Assembly (NCBI GenBank): GCA_947452325.1
Contig: CANGCZ010000063.1
Coordinates: 1-8,002 of the forward strand
Length of the DNA: 8,002 nt
Direction of reading: 5' to 3'
DNA from: Comamonadaceae bacterium
GTDB lineage: Bacteria > Pseudomonadota > Gammaproteobacteria > Burkholderiales > Burkholderiaceae_C
The translations under genes and the position numbers were made by a program. Of this stretch, positions 1 through 6,035 are shown piece after piece (position 1 is the stretch's first letter; each line of letters opens with the position of its first letter). The notes under the pieces were generated by a model that had not been told where the DNA came from, ran no database searches, and worked only from the letters and a program-made list of their open reading frames with translations.

Positions 1-150
1 AAAGCAGCAGCTAAAAAGCCCGTCGCTAAGAAAGCCGCAGCCAAAAAGCCTGTAGCCAAAAAAGCAGCAGCTAAAAAGCCCGTCGCTAAGAAAGCCGCAG
101 CCAAAAAGCCTGTAGCCAAAAAAGCAGCAGCCAAAAAGCCAGCGGCTAAA
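1..150 (+). repeat. 60-bp exact tandem repeat made of two diverged 30-bp subunits, in the H1-like gene
   Basis: Positions 1-60 and 61-120 are identical base for base. Each 60-bp unit contains two 30-bp subunits that encode the same decapeptide (KAAAKKPVAK) with different synonymous codons. A third, degenerate copy starts at 121 and is recognisable to about 150. More copies may lie upstream of the window edge. The identity of the 60-bp units against the divergence of the 30-bp subunits suggests a recent duplication of the 60-bp unit on top of an older 30-bp repeat. Confidence 0.95.
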
Positions 151-339
151 AAAAAAGTAGCAAGTAGCAAACCGGCAGCAGTTCAAAAACCGGCGGCCAA
201 ACCGGTCGCTAAAAAGCCTGCCAGCAAACCTGCGGCCAAACCGCACACAAGCGCTCCCGCACCTGCAGTTTCACACGTGGCTCAAACCACATTGAATCCT
301 CAGGCTGCATGGCCGTTCCCCACAGGCTCCAAGCCCTGA
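1..339 (+). CDS. Histone H1-like, Lys/Ala/Pro-rich nucleoid protein (C-terminal part, 5' end outside window)
   Basis: Frame 1 is open from the window edge to TGA at 337-339, giving 112 residues of the C-terminus; the start lies upstream. The visible part begins with a decapeptide of the form KAAAKKPVAK, present four times in succession, then a degenerate copy and looser AKKPA/SKPAAKP segments. It ends in a low-charge tail that closes with NPQAAWPFPTGSKP. Such lysine/alanine/proline-rich tails resemble the C-terminal domain of eukaryotic histone H1 and of bacterial H1-like proteins (the Bordetella BpH1 and AlgP type), which bind DNA through charge and are thought to condense or bridge it. The hydrophobic last 15 residues are distinct from the basic repeat and may be a separate element. 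Whether an N-terminal globular domain exists cannot be seen. A terminator follows 22 bp after the stop. The H1-like class is fairly sure; the exact role is inferred. Confidence 0.8.
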   Translation, partial: KAAAKKPVAKKAAAKKPVAKKAAAKKPVAKKAAAKKPVAKKAAAKKPAAKKKVASSKPAAVQKPAAKPVAKKPASKPAAKPHTSAPAPAVSHVAQTTLNPQAAWPFPTGSKP

Positions 340-361
340 GCGAACGACCAGCGTTTGCCTC

Positions 362-393
362 AAACCCGGTGTCTTAACGCACCGGGTTTTTTT
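362..393 (+). terminator. Rho-independent terminator of the H1-like gene
   Basis: A perfect 10-bp stem (AAACCCGGTG at 362-371 pairing with CACCGGGTTT at 380-389) encloses an 8-base loop, and a run of seven T lies at 387-393. It sits 22 bp after the H1-like stop. On the minus strand the same hairpin directly follows the stop codon of the kinase gene (TAA at 394-392), but there only three T follow the stem, so it would be a weaker terminator in that direction. Confidence 0.88.
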
Positions 394-1276
394 ATGTCAG
401 TGTGTAGTTTTGCGGACCGCGACTGGCGATTTTGATGGCACCGATTTTGTTGCCGAGTTCAGCACAGCGCACCAAATCCCAGCCCTGGTCCAATCCGAAT
501 AACAAGGCGCTGCGCCAGGCATCGCCACAACCGGTAGGGTCAACCACCGCTTCAGCCTTGACCGGTGCCACGGTCTGCTTGTGGCCTTGTTGCCAAACTT
601 CGCAACCGTGTTCGCCCAAGGTCACGACCAGCCCTTGGACCTTGGCGGAAATCGCTGCGCTGTCCATGCCGGTTCGGTCTGACAGCATTTTTCCCTCGTA
701 ATCATTGACCGTCACCCAGGTAGCCAGTTCAATGAAGTGGCGCAAGTCAGCGCCGTCAAACATGGGCAAGCCCTGACCCGGATCAAACACAAACGGAATG
801 CCTGCATCTGCAAACTGTTGGGCATGTTGCAACATCGCGTCGCGGCCATCCGGCGACACTATGCCCAGCGTGATATCAGCGCGCTTTTCAACGCGGATGG
901 TGTGTGCCTGCATCATGGCGCCAGGGTGAAACGCAGTGATCTGGTTATTGTCTAAATCGGTCATGATCATGGCTTGCGCGGTGTAATCATCGTCAACCAT
1001 CTTCACAAAATCAGTTGGTATGCCCAAGTGCTTGAGTCGATTGAAATAGTTTTCACCGTCATTGCCAAGCGTAGCCATGGGCAAGGCGTGTCCACCCAGC
1101 AATTTCAATCCATAAGCGATATTCCCGGCGCAGCCACCGAATTCACGTTGCAAACGAGGCACCAGAAATGAAACATTCAAAATATGCAATTGCTCTGGCA
1201 GGATCTGCTCTTTAAAGCGCCCTTCGAAATGCATGATGGTGTCAAACGCCAACGATCCGCAAATTACTACTGCCAT
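392..1276 (-). CDS. PfkB-family carbohydrate/nucleoside kinase (adenosine kinase-like)
   Basis: The protein has 294 residues, close to the usual 300-310 of the family. PfkB kinases phosphorylate a hydroxyl of a sugar or nucleoside with ATP in the cytosol. The N-terminal strand MAVVICGSLAFD and the glycine motif GGCAGNIAYGLKLLGG (residues 47-62) match the first PfkB signature. The NDYEG segment (191-195) matches the N-x-x-E Mg/phosphate motif. DPTGCGDA (246-253) is the second signature with catalytic base Asp252 and the anion-hole glycines; the usual Ala between the glycines is Cys here. The ATG start has a GGAAA ribosome-binding site five bases upstream (1281-1285). It is the last gene of the accB cluster, 25 bp after the DUF3426 gene. 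The substrate cannot be read from sequence: adenosine, ribose-type sugars and others are all possible. Family is certain, substrate open. Confidence 0.9.
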   Translation of the reverse strand: MAVVICGSLAFDTIMHFEGRFKEQILPEQLHILNVSFLVPRLQREFGGCAGNIAYGLKLLGGHALPMATLGNDGENYFNRLKHLGIPTDFVKMVDDDYTAQAMIMTDLDNNQITAFHPGAMMQAHTIRVEKRADITLGIVSPDGRDAMLQHAQQFADAGIPFVFDPGQGLPMFDGADLRHFIELATWVTVNDYEGKMLSDRTGMDSAAISAKVQGLVVTLGEHGCEVWQQGHKQTVAPVKAEAVVDPTGCGDAWRSALLFGLDQGWDLVRCAELGNKIGAIKIASRGPQNYTLT

Positions 1277-1301
1277 GGTCTTTCCAATCTGTTAAAAAAA
1301 T

Positions 1302-1985
1302 TCAAGGGTAAAAAAGCAAGGCTTTAAAACCGTCTATGTCAGCAGACACAGCAGGTTCAAGGCTGAAGGTAAAAGAAAAATGGAGATTGCGACGCGCTGG
1401 CAAAACATCACTCAACCCGAGTTGACTGGCGTTGATCACCTTGCGCACACTGATGTCCCCTTGGCTGGTCAAACTCAATTCCAGCGCAGGAGCTGCGAGT
1501 TCCGCGTCGCCGAGATTGCGAACCACGCCTTCAATCACAAAGCGGTGGTCAGACATTCGTTTGAAACTGCTGGACTCTATAGATACCTGTTCGAGGTCTT
1601 TGAAAGACTGCACTTCACAAGCCAGGGGCAGACACAAAGACACCAATGCAGGTCTGAGTTCCGGCACACGCGCAGCCAGCCAATCTCGTTGAAACAAGCT
1701 GAGCTGAAGTAAAAAAACCAGGGCAAGTGAGCATGAGATCCACAGCCACACCGGGGACGGCGTTTTTCTGAAAGGCGTAGCGCCATGGCGATTCAGAGAA
1801 GGACGCGACAAGGGTTGTATGAATTCCTGCACAGGTCGGGGATCGTCCATTTCATACAAATGCTGATCAACGGCGAACATATGTGCACAGCGACCGCAGC
1901 GTACCCAGCCGTCGGCGGCACTCAAATGCTCAGGCAACACATTGAAGCCGGTTTGGCATTGCGGGCAAAGAGTGACGATGGCCAT
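1302..1985 (-). CDS. Zinc-ribbon (MJ0042-type) and DUF3426 single-pass membrane protein
   Basis: The protein has 227 residues in three parts. Residues 1-40 form a small zinc-ribbon with cysteine pairs CPQC (7, 10) and CGRC (30, 33), the MJ0042 finger-like family. A proline- and charge-rich linker (45-78) leads to one hydrophobic membrane segment at about 79-98. The C-terminal part, about 99-227, has the beta-strand character and placement of DUF3426, including a segment VIEGVVRNLGD (150-160). By the positive-inside rule (Arg/Lys before the segment) the zinc-ribbon should be cytoplasmic and the C-terminal domain periplasmic; this is inferred. The start is ATG at 1985 with a GAAGG ribosome-binding site nine bases upstream. 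The gene lies 32 bp after prmA, an association common in Betaproteobacteria. The function of this family is unknown; a link between envelope and cytosol is only a guess from the topology. Confidence 0.85.
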   Translation of the reverse strand: MAIVTLCPQCQTGFNVLPEHLSAADGWVRCGRCAHMFAVDQHLYEMDDPRPVQEFIQPLSRPSLNRHGATPFRKTPSPVWLWISCSLALVFLLQLSLFQRDWLAARVPELRPALVSLCLPLACEVQSFKDLEQVSIESSSFKRMSDHRFVIEGVVRNLGDAELAAPALELSLTSQGDISVRKVINASQLGLSDVLPARRNLHFSFTFSLEPAVSADIDGFKALLFYP

Positions 1986-2017
1986 GCGCTGTGCCCTTCA
2001 ATACAACCGCTGCCGTT

Positions 2018-2905
2018 TCATGCCGCCGCAACGCCGTGCATCAACACCCAACCGTCTTGGCGATCAGCCACTTGCAGCGTCAAATAAGCCTGATAGGCCG
2101 CTTGAATCTCCGGTACTTGCCGCTCCAAAATACCGGCCAGCAGCAATTGACCTTCTTTTTGTACATGGGCACACAAGAGCGGTGCCAGTACCTTCAAAGG
2201 CGCAGCGAGTATGTTGGCAAGTACCAGCGCATACTTGCCCTGGGCCATGTCGGGCAAGCCGGTGTGGACGCGGACCTGGTTGTCTGTTGCATTGCTCAGA
2301 GTGGCTTTGACGGCGTCGGCATCGATATCGACAGCGTCAACATGGGCGGCACCCATCATCGCCGCGCCTATGGCCAAAATGCCTGAACCACACCCGTAAT
2401 CCAGCACGCGTTGATCTTGCGGCGGGTGCATGGCAATCCAGCGCAAGCACATGCGCGTGGTGGGGTGTGTGCCAGTGCCAAAAGCCAGTCCGGGATCAAG
2501 TCGCAGCACCCATCTGGCTTGTGCCGGCGGTTGGTGCCAACTGGGCACTACCCAGAATTCATCAGTGATGGGTACAGGTTCAAATTGGGACTGAGTCAAG
2601 CGCACCCAGTCCTGCTCTTGCACAGCGTGTATACCTAGCAGGCTGCATTCAGCGAAAAAATCCTGTAATGAAATCAATTGACCAGCGTCCAGCGCTGCGG
2701 CTTCGGTTTCAAACAATGCCACGACTTGAGAACGCAACCAACCGGCAGCGGGTGGCGGCATACCGGGTTCACCGAACAAAGCCTGCTCCTGCTCGGTGTG
2801 TGCATCGGCGTCTTCCACCGACACACTGAGCGCATCCAACGCCATCAAGGCATCACTGATCTGCTCGACCTGGTCTTGCGGACATTGCAGGCGCAACTCA
2901 AACAT
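2018..2905 (-). CDS. prmA: Ribosomal protein L11 methyltransferase PrmA
   Basis: PrmA trimethylates several amino groups of ribosomal protein L11 (RplK) using S-adenosylmethionine. With the start chosen here it has 295 residues, as usual (about 293-300). An N-terminal L11-recognition domain carries DALSVSVEDAD; the family signature WVRLTQSQFEP follows; the catalytic domain has FGTGTHPTT (142-150), SAM motif I VLDYGCGSG (167-175), the acidic VDIDADAV segment and motif IV NILAAPL (231-237). The start MFELRLQC at 2905 overlaps the accC stop as TGATG, implying translational coupling, and matches the usual PrmA N-terminus. An in-frame ATG at 2929 would add eight residues (MAGSAAQL); it has a GGAAG only one base upstream, too close for a normal ribosome-binding site, so I prefer 2905. 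Function is certain; the start is moderately sure. Confidence 0.95.
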   Translation of the reverse strand: MFELRLQCPQDQVEQISDALMALDALSVSVEDADAHTEQEQALFGEPGMPPPAAGWLRSQVVALFETEAAALDAGQLISLQDFFAECSLLGIHAVQEQDWVRLTQSQFEPVPITDEFWVVPSWHQPPAQARWVLRLDPGLAFGTGTHPTTRMCLRWIAMHPPQDQRVLDYGCGSGILAIGAAMMGAAHVDAVDIDADAVKATLSNATDNQVRVHTGLPDMAQGKYALVLANILAAPLKVLAPLLCAHVQKEGQLLLAGILERQVPEIQAAYQAYLTLQVADRQDGWVLMHGVAAA

Positions 2906-4254
2906 CAACTGCGCCGCACTGCCAGCCATTCTTCCAGGTAGTGGATATTGGTACCACCACCGACGAAGCCGGGATCGTTCATCAACTCGCGATGCAAGGC
3001 GATGTTGGTGCTAATGCCTTCAACCACGGTTTCTCCCAACGCAGTTCGCATGCGCGCCAAGGCGTGCTCTCGCGTATCGCCGTGCACAATGATCTTGCCA
3101 ATCATGGAGTCGTAATTCGAAGGCACAAAATAGTTGGTGTAAACATGCGAGTCGACCCGCACGCCCGGGCCGCCCGGCGGATGCCACATGGTGATGCGTC
3201 CGGGGGAAGGTGTGAACTTGAACGGGTCTTCGGCATTGACACGGCATTCAATGGCATGGCCTTTGATCTCGATCTGCCGTTGTGTATAAGGCAACTTCAT
3301 GCCGGAGGCGGTCATGATCTGTGTTTTGACAATGTCCACACCGGTGATGAATTCGGTCACAGGGTGTTCGACTTGGACACGGGTGTTCATTTCAATGAAA
3401 TAGAACTCGCCGTTTTCGTACAAAAACTCAAAAGTCCCGGCACCTCGGTAACCCATTTTTTTACAGGCCGCCACACAGCGTTCGCCTATGCGCTCAATCA
3501 GCTTGCGGGCAATGCCGGGGGCCGGTGCTTCTTCGATGACTTTCTGGTGGCGGCGCTGCATAGAGCAGTCGCGCTCTCCCAGGTAAATGGCGTTTTTAAA
3601 GTTGTCCGCCAGTATTTGAATTTCGATATGCCTGGGGTTTTGCAGGTATTTCTCCATGTAAACCGCAGGGTTGCCGAAGGCTGCACCGGCCTCGGCCTTG
3701 GTGGTTTGCACCGCATGAATGAGTGCGGCTTCGTTGTGCACAACCCGCATACCGCGACCGCCGCCGCCGCCCGCTGCTTTGATAATGACCGGGTATCCAA
3801 CCGCTTTGCCTATGCGCCGGATTTGCGCCGGGTCGTCAGGTAATTCGCCATCGGAGCCGGGCACACAAGGCACGCCGGCCTTGATCATGGCCTGCTTGGC
3901 AGACACTTTGTCGCCCATCATGCGGATGGACTCGGGTGTGGGTCCGATGAATACAAAACCGCTTTTCTCAACCCGCTCGGCAAAGTCTGCGTTTTCGCTC
4001 AAAAAACCGTAGCCGGGGTGAATGGCCTGGGCATCGGTGACTTCGGCCGCCGAAATAATGGCCGGCATATTCAAATAACTTTGGGCGGAAGCCGCCGGTC
4101 CGATACACACAGCCTCTTCGGCCAATTTGACGTATTTGGCTTCGCGGTCAGCTTCAGAATAAACCACCACCGCCTCAACGCCGAGTTCCTTACAGGCGCG
4201 CTGAATACGCAACGCAATTTCGCCCCGGTTGGCGATCAGAATCTTTTTAAACAT
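2905..4254 (-). CDS. accC: Acetyl-CoA carboxylase, biotin carboxylase subunit AccC
   Basis: AccC carboxylates the biotin of AccB with ATP and bicarbonate, the first half-reaction of acetyl-CoA carboxylase. It has 449 residues, the same length as E. coli AccC, and key residues fall at the same numbers: Lys116, Lys159, the glycine-rich ATP lid GGGGGRGMR (162-170), His209, Lys238, Glu276, Glu288, Asn290, Arg292 (in EMNTRVQVEHPVTE) and Arg338. The order is biotin-carboxylase N-domain (1-114), ATP-grasp (115-320) and C-domain (about 335-445). It starts with ATG nine bases after the start of the accB TGA region (gap 4255-4263) with only a poor ribosome-binding site, so it is probably coupled to accB. 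Its stop overlaps the prmA start. Nothing in it is truncated or missing; a very safe call. Confidence 0.98.
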   Translation of the reverse strand: MFKKILIANRGEIALRIQRACKELGVEAVVVYSEADREAKYVKLAEEAVCIGPAASAQSYLNMPAIISAAEVTDAQAIHPGYGFLSENADFAERVEKSGFVFIGPTPESIRMMGDKVSAKQAMIKAGVPCVPGSDGELPDDPAQIRRIGKAVGYPVIIKAAGGGGGRGMRVVHNEAALIHAVQTTKAEAGAAFGNPAVYMEKYLQNPRHIEIQILADNFKNAIYLGERDCSMQRRHQKVIEEAPAPGIARKLIERIGERCVAACKKMGYRGAGTFEFLYENGEFYFIEMNTRVQVEHPVTEFITGVDIVKTQIMTASGMKLPYTQRQIEIKGHAIECRVNAEDPFKFTPSPGRITMWHPPGGPGVRVDSHVYTNYFVPSNYDSMIGKIIVHGDTREHALARMRTALGETVVEGISTNIALHRELMNDPGFVGGGTNIHYLEEWLAVRRS

Positions 4255-4263
4255 GTCCGGGGA

Positions 4264-4728
4264 TCACTCAATCATGAACATGGGTTGGCCGTACTCAACC
4301 GCTTGGCCGTTGTCCACCAGAATGCGTGTGACGGTGCCACTTTTGTCAGCTTCGATTTCGTTGAGAATTTTCATGGCTTCGATGATGCAAATCGTTTCGC
4401 CTTCCTTGACCACGCTGCCGACCTGCACAAATGGCTTGGCTTCCGGACTGGAGGAGGTGTAAAACGTGCCGACCATGGGCGACTTGACCAAATGGCCGCT
4501 CTGGGCTGAGGCCTCAACAGGGGCGGGAGCCGCATCCGGCGCGGCGGGCGCCGGACTCGCCGGGGCAGCCGCAGGCGCCGCCACCATGACCGGGGCAGCC
4601 ACCGCCACAGGCGCGCCCACCGGGCCTTTGACAATGCGGACCTTGCCTTCGGCCTCGGTGATTTCCAACTCCGACACATTGGACTCGGAGACCAGATCGA
4701 TCAGGGTTTTGAGTTTTCTTAAATCCAT
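4264..4728 (-). CDS. accB: Acetyl-CoA carboxylase, biotin carboxyl carrier protein AccB (BCCP)
   Basis: AccB carries biotin between the biotin carboxylase (AccC) and the carboxyltransferase (AccA/AccD, not in this window). It has 154 residues. The N-terminus MDLRKLKTLIDLV is the usual one, followed by an Ala/Pro linker (about 37-75) that lets the carrier domain swing. The biotinyl domain (77-154) contains the EAMK motif with the modified Lys120, and SPMVGTFYTSSSPEAKPF with the protruding thumb typical of BCCP. The start is ATG at 4728. An in-frame TTG at 4755 would add nine residues, but these are not part of the family. No clear Shine-Dalgarno precedes the ATG (the preceding bases read CTGCAATTAC). 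It begins the acc cluster and lies 84 bp after the TlpA-like gene. Confidence 0.97.
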   Translation of the reverse strand: MDLRKLKTLIDLVSESNVSELEITEAEGKVRIVKGPVGAPVAVAAPVMVAAPAAAPASPAPAAPDAAPAPVEASAQSGHLVKSPMVGTFYTSSSPEAKPFVQVGSVVKEGETICIIEAMKILNEIEADKSGTVTRILVDNGQAVEYGQPMFMIE

Positions 4729-4730
4729 GT

Positions 4731-4750
4731 AATTGCAGTCAATTGCTGTT
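4731..4750 (-). repeat. Pair of adjacent 10-bp direct repeats in the accB leader
   Basis: On the plus strand the two units read AATTGCAGTC (4731-4740) and AATTGCTGTT (4741-4750), matching at eight of ten positions with one helical turn between equivalent bases. They lie immediately upstream of the accB start codon, downstream of the proposed promoter, where a repressor or leader-binding factor could act. In E. coli AccB itself takes part in control of accBC, but no binding is shown here. Chance similarity in AT-rich sequence is possible. Confidence 0.5.
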
Positions 4751-4761
4751 AACAAGCAAGT

Positions 4762-4790
4762 AATTTACACCATTTACCGAAACAAGCCAA
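4762..4790 (-). promoter_or_regulatory. Possible sigma70-type promoter of the accB cluster
   Basis: Reading the minus strand, TTGGCT (4790-4785) resembles a -35 box at four of six positions, and TAAATT (4767-4762) resembles a -10 box at four of six, with exactly 17 bases between. Transcription would start near 4755, about 27 bases before the accB ATG. It lies in the 84-bp gap after the TlpA-like gene. The boxes are moderate matches in an AT-rich gap, so this is tentative; read-through from the upstream genes is not excluded. Confidence 0.35.
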
Positions 4791-4796
4791 AATCAT

Positions 4797-4806
4797 TCAG
4801 GCCTGA
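4797..4806. other. 10-bp perfect palindrome upstream of accB
   Basis: TCAGGCCTGA is a perfect inverted repeat located between the stop of the TlpA-like gene (4813) and the proposed -35 box (4790). It has no loop and no T-run, so it is not a terminator. It could be a half of an operator or chance; no family of regulators is recognised. Confidence 0.35.
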
Positions 4807-4812
4807 TGCCAT

Positions 4813-5355
4813 TCAAAGCCAAGCGCTGATGTCATCTTCGGTGAGTTTACCCAGTTTGCGAAACCGCAAACCGCCTTGTCCATCAATCACCAAAGTAAAT
4901 GGCAGGCCACCGGCTTGATTGCCAAGAGCGGTCATCAAATCAGTACCGTTCAAGCCCGCTAAGCCAATGGGATATTCTACCGGATGCTGAGTCAGAAAAC
5001 GCTTGACCGCACTGGGTTGGTCTATGGCCAATCCCAGAACTTGCCAGTTTTTAGAGTTATTTTGCTGATAAAAGGCGTTTATTAAGGGCATTTCTTCAAC
5101 GCATGGGGTGCACCAGGTAGCCCAGAAATTGACCACCAGTGGCCTGCCTTTGAAGTCAGCCAGGCGCAAGGGTGGGCCTTGCGGCTGATCAAATTCCGCC
5201 GCCCACAAGCTGTCCAAGGATGCCTTGGTTTGGGGTTGGGCATTCCGACGCCACCAGGCAAAGCCTGCACCGGCGGCCAAGGCCGCGGCACCGACGGCCA
5301 ACAAATAGCGCCTAGGGTGTCCAGAGGTGACGGGCGACGGGTTTTCTTGGTTCAT
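4813..5355 (-). CDS. TlpA/ResA-family thiol-disulfide oxidoreductase, membrane anchored
   Basis: The protein has 180 residues. An N-terminal stretch with two arginines followed by a hydrophobic alanine/glycine segment (about 17-35) is a signal anchor or a signal peptide; there is no lipobox Cys, and the RRYLL pattern is only a weak Tat match. A thioredoxin-fold domain fills about 50-180: NFWATWCTPC with redox cysteines 82 and 85, the structural EEMP just after, and the cis-proline GLPFT (Pro152). The domain should face the periplasm. Relatives reduce cysteines during cytochrome c maturation or protect thiols; the partner here is unknown. The start ATG overlaps the upstream stop as ATGA, and GGTGGA (5370-5365) is a usable ribosome-binding site. 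It is placed 84 bp before accB and may share its transcript. Family sure, substrate not. Confidence 0.9.
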   Translation of the reverse strand: MNQENPSPVTSGHPRRYLLAVGAAALAAGAGFAWWRRNAQPQTKASLDSLWAAEFDQPQGPPLRLADFKGRPLVVNFWATWCTPCVEEMPLINAFYQQNNSKNWQVLGLAIDQPSAVKRFLTQHPVEYPIGLAGLNGTDLMTALGNQAGGLPFTLVIDGQGGLRFRKLGKLTEDDISAWL

Positions 5356-5945
5356 GCGGCATTGTCCACCAACTGTTGCAGCGCCGCTATATCCCCGCGC
5401 ATCGGTCTGCCCCGGCTGTCCGGCAGCAGCGCACCGCGCAAATCGTCATAGTCATAGACCATGAGATGCACGCCTATGTCTTCGTTCAGTTCCGGGCAGT
5501 GGCTGTGAATGCTGAGCGCATCCACTGTTTCACCGCGAAACCCGCTGACAGCGCTGACATCAAAACGAACACCTTTGTCCAACAAAGCCAGCTCGGCCTG
5601 TTTGCTGTCATCGCAAAACAATTGAATATAAATATCTGACAAGCGCGTGGCGGTGCCGCGCCAAACAGCGCCACTCAGGTGCGGTCTGAAGGCTTGAAGA
5701 CGGTGCATCCACACCAAGGCCAAACGGCGCAAGGCCAGCAATTCTTGAGCTTGCGTGTCTGCACAAAACAATTGCACATAGTCAAAAACTTCTTGCTCCA
5801 GCAAGTCGTTATCCGGCAAAGCCTGGCGTGAGGGCAAACCCAGTTCGCGCAATGCGCGGCGCTTGGCCGGCCCGAATTCCAAGCCTTCCTCGACCACCAA
5901 TCGCGCGGCTGTAGCGGCAATCTCCTGTTTGATATCGCTGGACAT
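5352..5945 (-). CDS. Conserved hypothetical protein with nucleotidyltransferase-like motif
   Basis: I do not recognise a characterised family. The 197 residues are soluble: no signal peptide or membrane segment. Residues 1-88 look helical (IKQEIAATAARLVVEEGLEFGPAKRRA and similar). A segment at 91-110 reads SGAVWRGTATRLSDIYIQLF, resembling the G-S-x-x-R-G-x-x-x-x-S-D-I-D-L core of minimal nucleotidyltransferases, but the second carboxylate is Tyr106. A third acidic cluster, VYDYDDL, lies at 163-169. The resemblance is by eye. From memory, similar proteins sit next to mpl and tlpA-like genes in Burkholderiales. The start is taken as ATG at 5945; an in-frame TTG at 5978 would add 11 residues. 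No good ribosome-binding site precedes either. The stop overlaps the TlpA-like start by ATGA, so the two are co-translated. The gene is certainly real; the role is unknown. Confidence 0.75.
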   Translation of the reverse strand: MSSDIKQEIAATAARLVVEEGLEFGPAKRRALRELGLPSRQALPDNDLLEQEVFDYVQLFCADTQAQELLALRRLALVWMHRLQAFRPHLSGAVWRGTATRLSDIYIQLFCDDSKQAELALLDKGVRFDVSAVSGFRGETVDALSIHSHCPELNEDIGVHLMVYDYDDLRGALLPDSRGRPMRGDIAALQQLVDNAA

Positions 5946-6021
5946 GTGGTGGATTGTGACTTGATTCGGTAAACCCAAGGCGTCTTACAGGGCTTGGATA
6001 AGCCTGACAAGCGGCGACTTC

Positions 6022-6027
6022 TACAAT
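6022..6027 (+). promoter_or_regulatory. Possible -10 box of mpl (leaderless or very short leader)
   Basis: TACAAT matches the -10 consensus at five of six positions and ends eight bases before the mpl ATG at 6036. With a normal spacing transcription would begin within one or two bases of the start codon. No ribosome-binding site is visible between 6010 and 6035. The -35 region at the right distance (5998-6004) is not consensus-like; CTGACA at 6004-6009 is a good -35 but only 12 bases away. Tentative. Confidence 0.3.
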
Positions 6028-6035
6028 GCACTTCC

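Noticed and set aside
1..150. Possible CRISPR-like or satellite array from the regular repeats at the left edge
   Set aside because: The repeats are contiguous with no spacers, stay in frame and encode a regular Lys/Ala/Pro decapeptide, so they are coding repeats of the H1-like protein.
1991..2386. Plus-strand open frames opposite the 3' part of prmA (also 1942-2310)
   Set aside because: They are shadows of prmA: low-complexity composition rich in Arg, Pro and His, with no domain or ribosome-binding site.
2941..3843. A 300-codon open frame on the plus strand opposite accC
   Set aside because: It lies wholly antisense to a full-length, motif-complete AccC and has no recognisable domain. Long antisense open frames are common opposite genes with biased third codon positions.
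4018..4509. A 163-codon plus-strand open frame spanning the 5' part of accC and most of accB
   Set aside because: It crosses two certain genes on the other strand, shows no family motifs and has no sign of its own translation start.
4264..4755. Longer accB beginning at TTG 4755
   Set aside because: The extra nine residues (MLTAIDCNY) are not part of the BCCP family, whereas ATG 4728 gives the typical MDLRKLKTLIDLV start; the region is better read as leader.
5994..6035. Longer mpl beginning at TTG 5994
   Set aside because: The added 14 residues precede the family's normal N-terminal strand HIHILGICGT and include the best -10 candidate; ATG 6036 fits better.
5946..6035. Search for a small RNA, riboswitch or tRNA in the divergent gap
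   Set aside because: The 90-bp gap shows no cloverleaf, stable hairpin with T-run, or known riboswitch core; it is simply a divergent promoter region.
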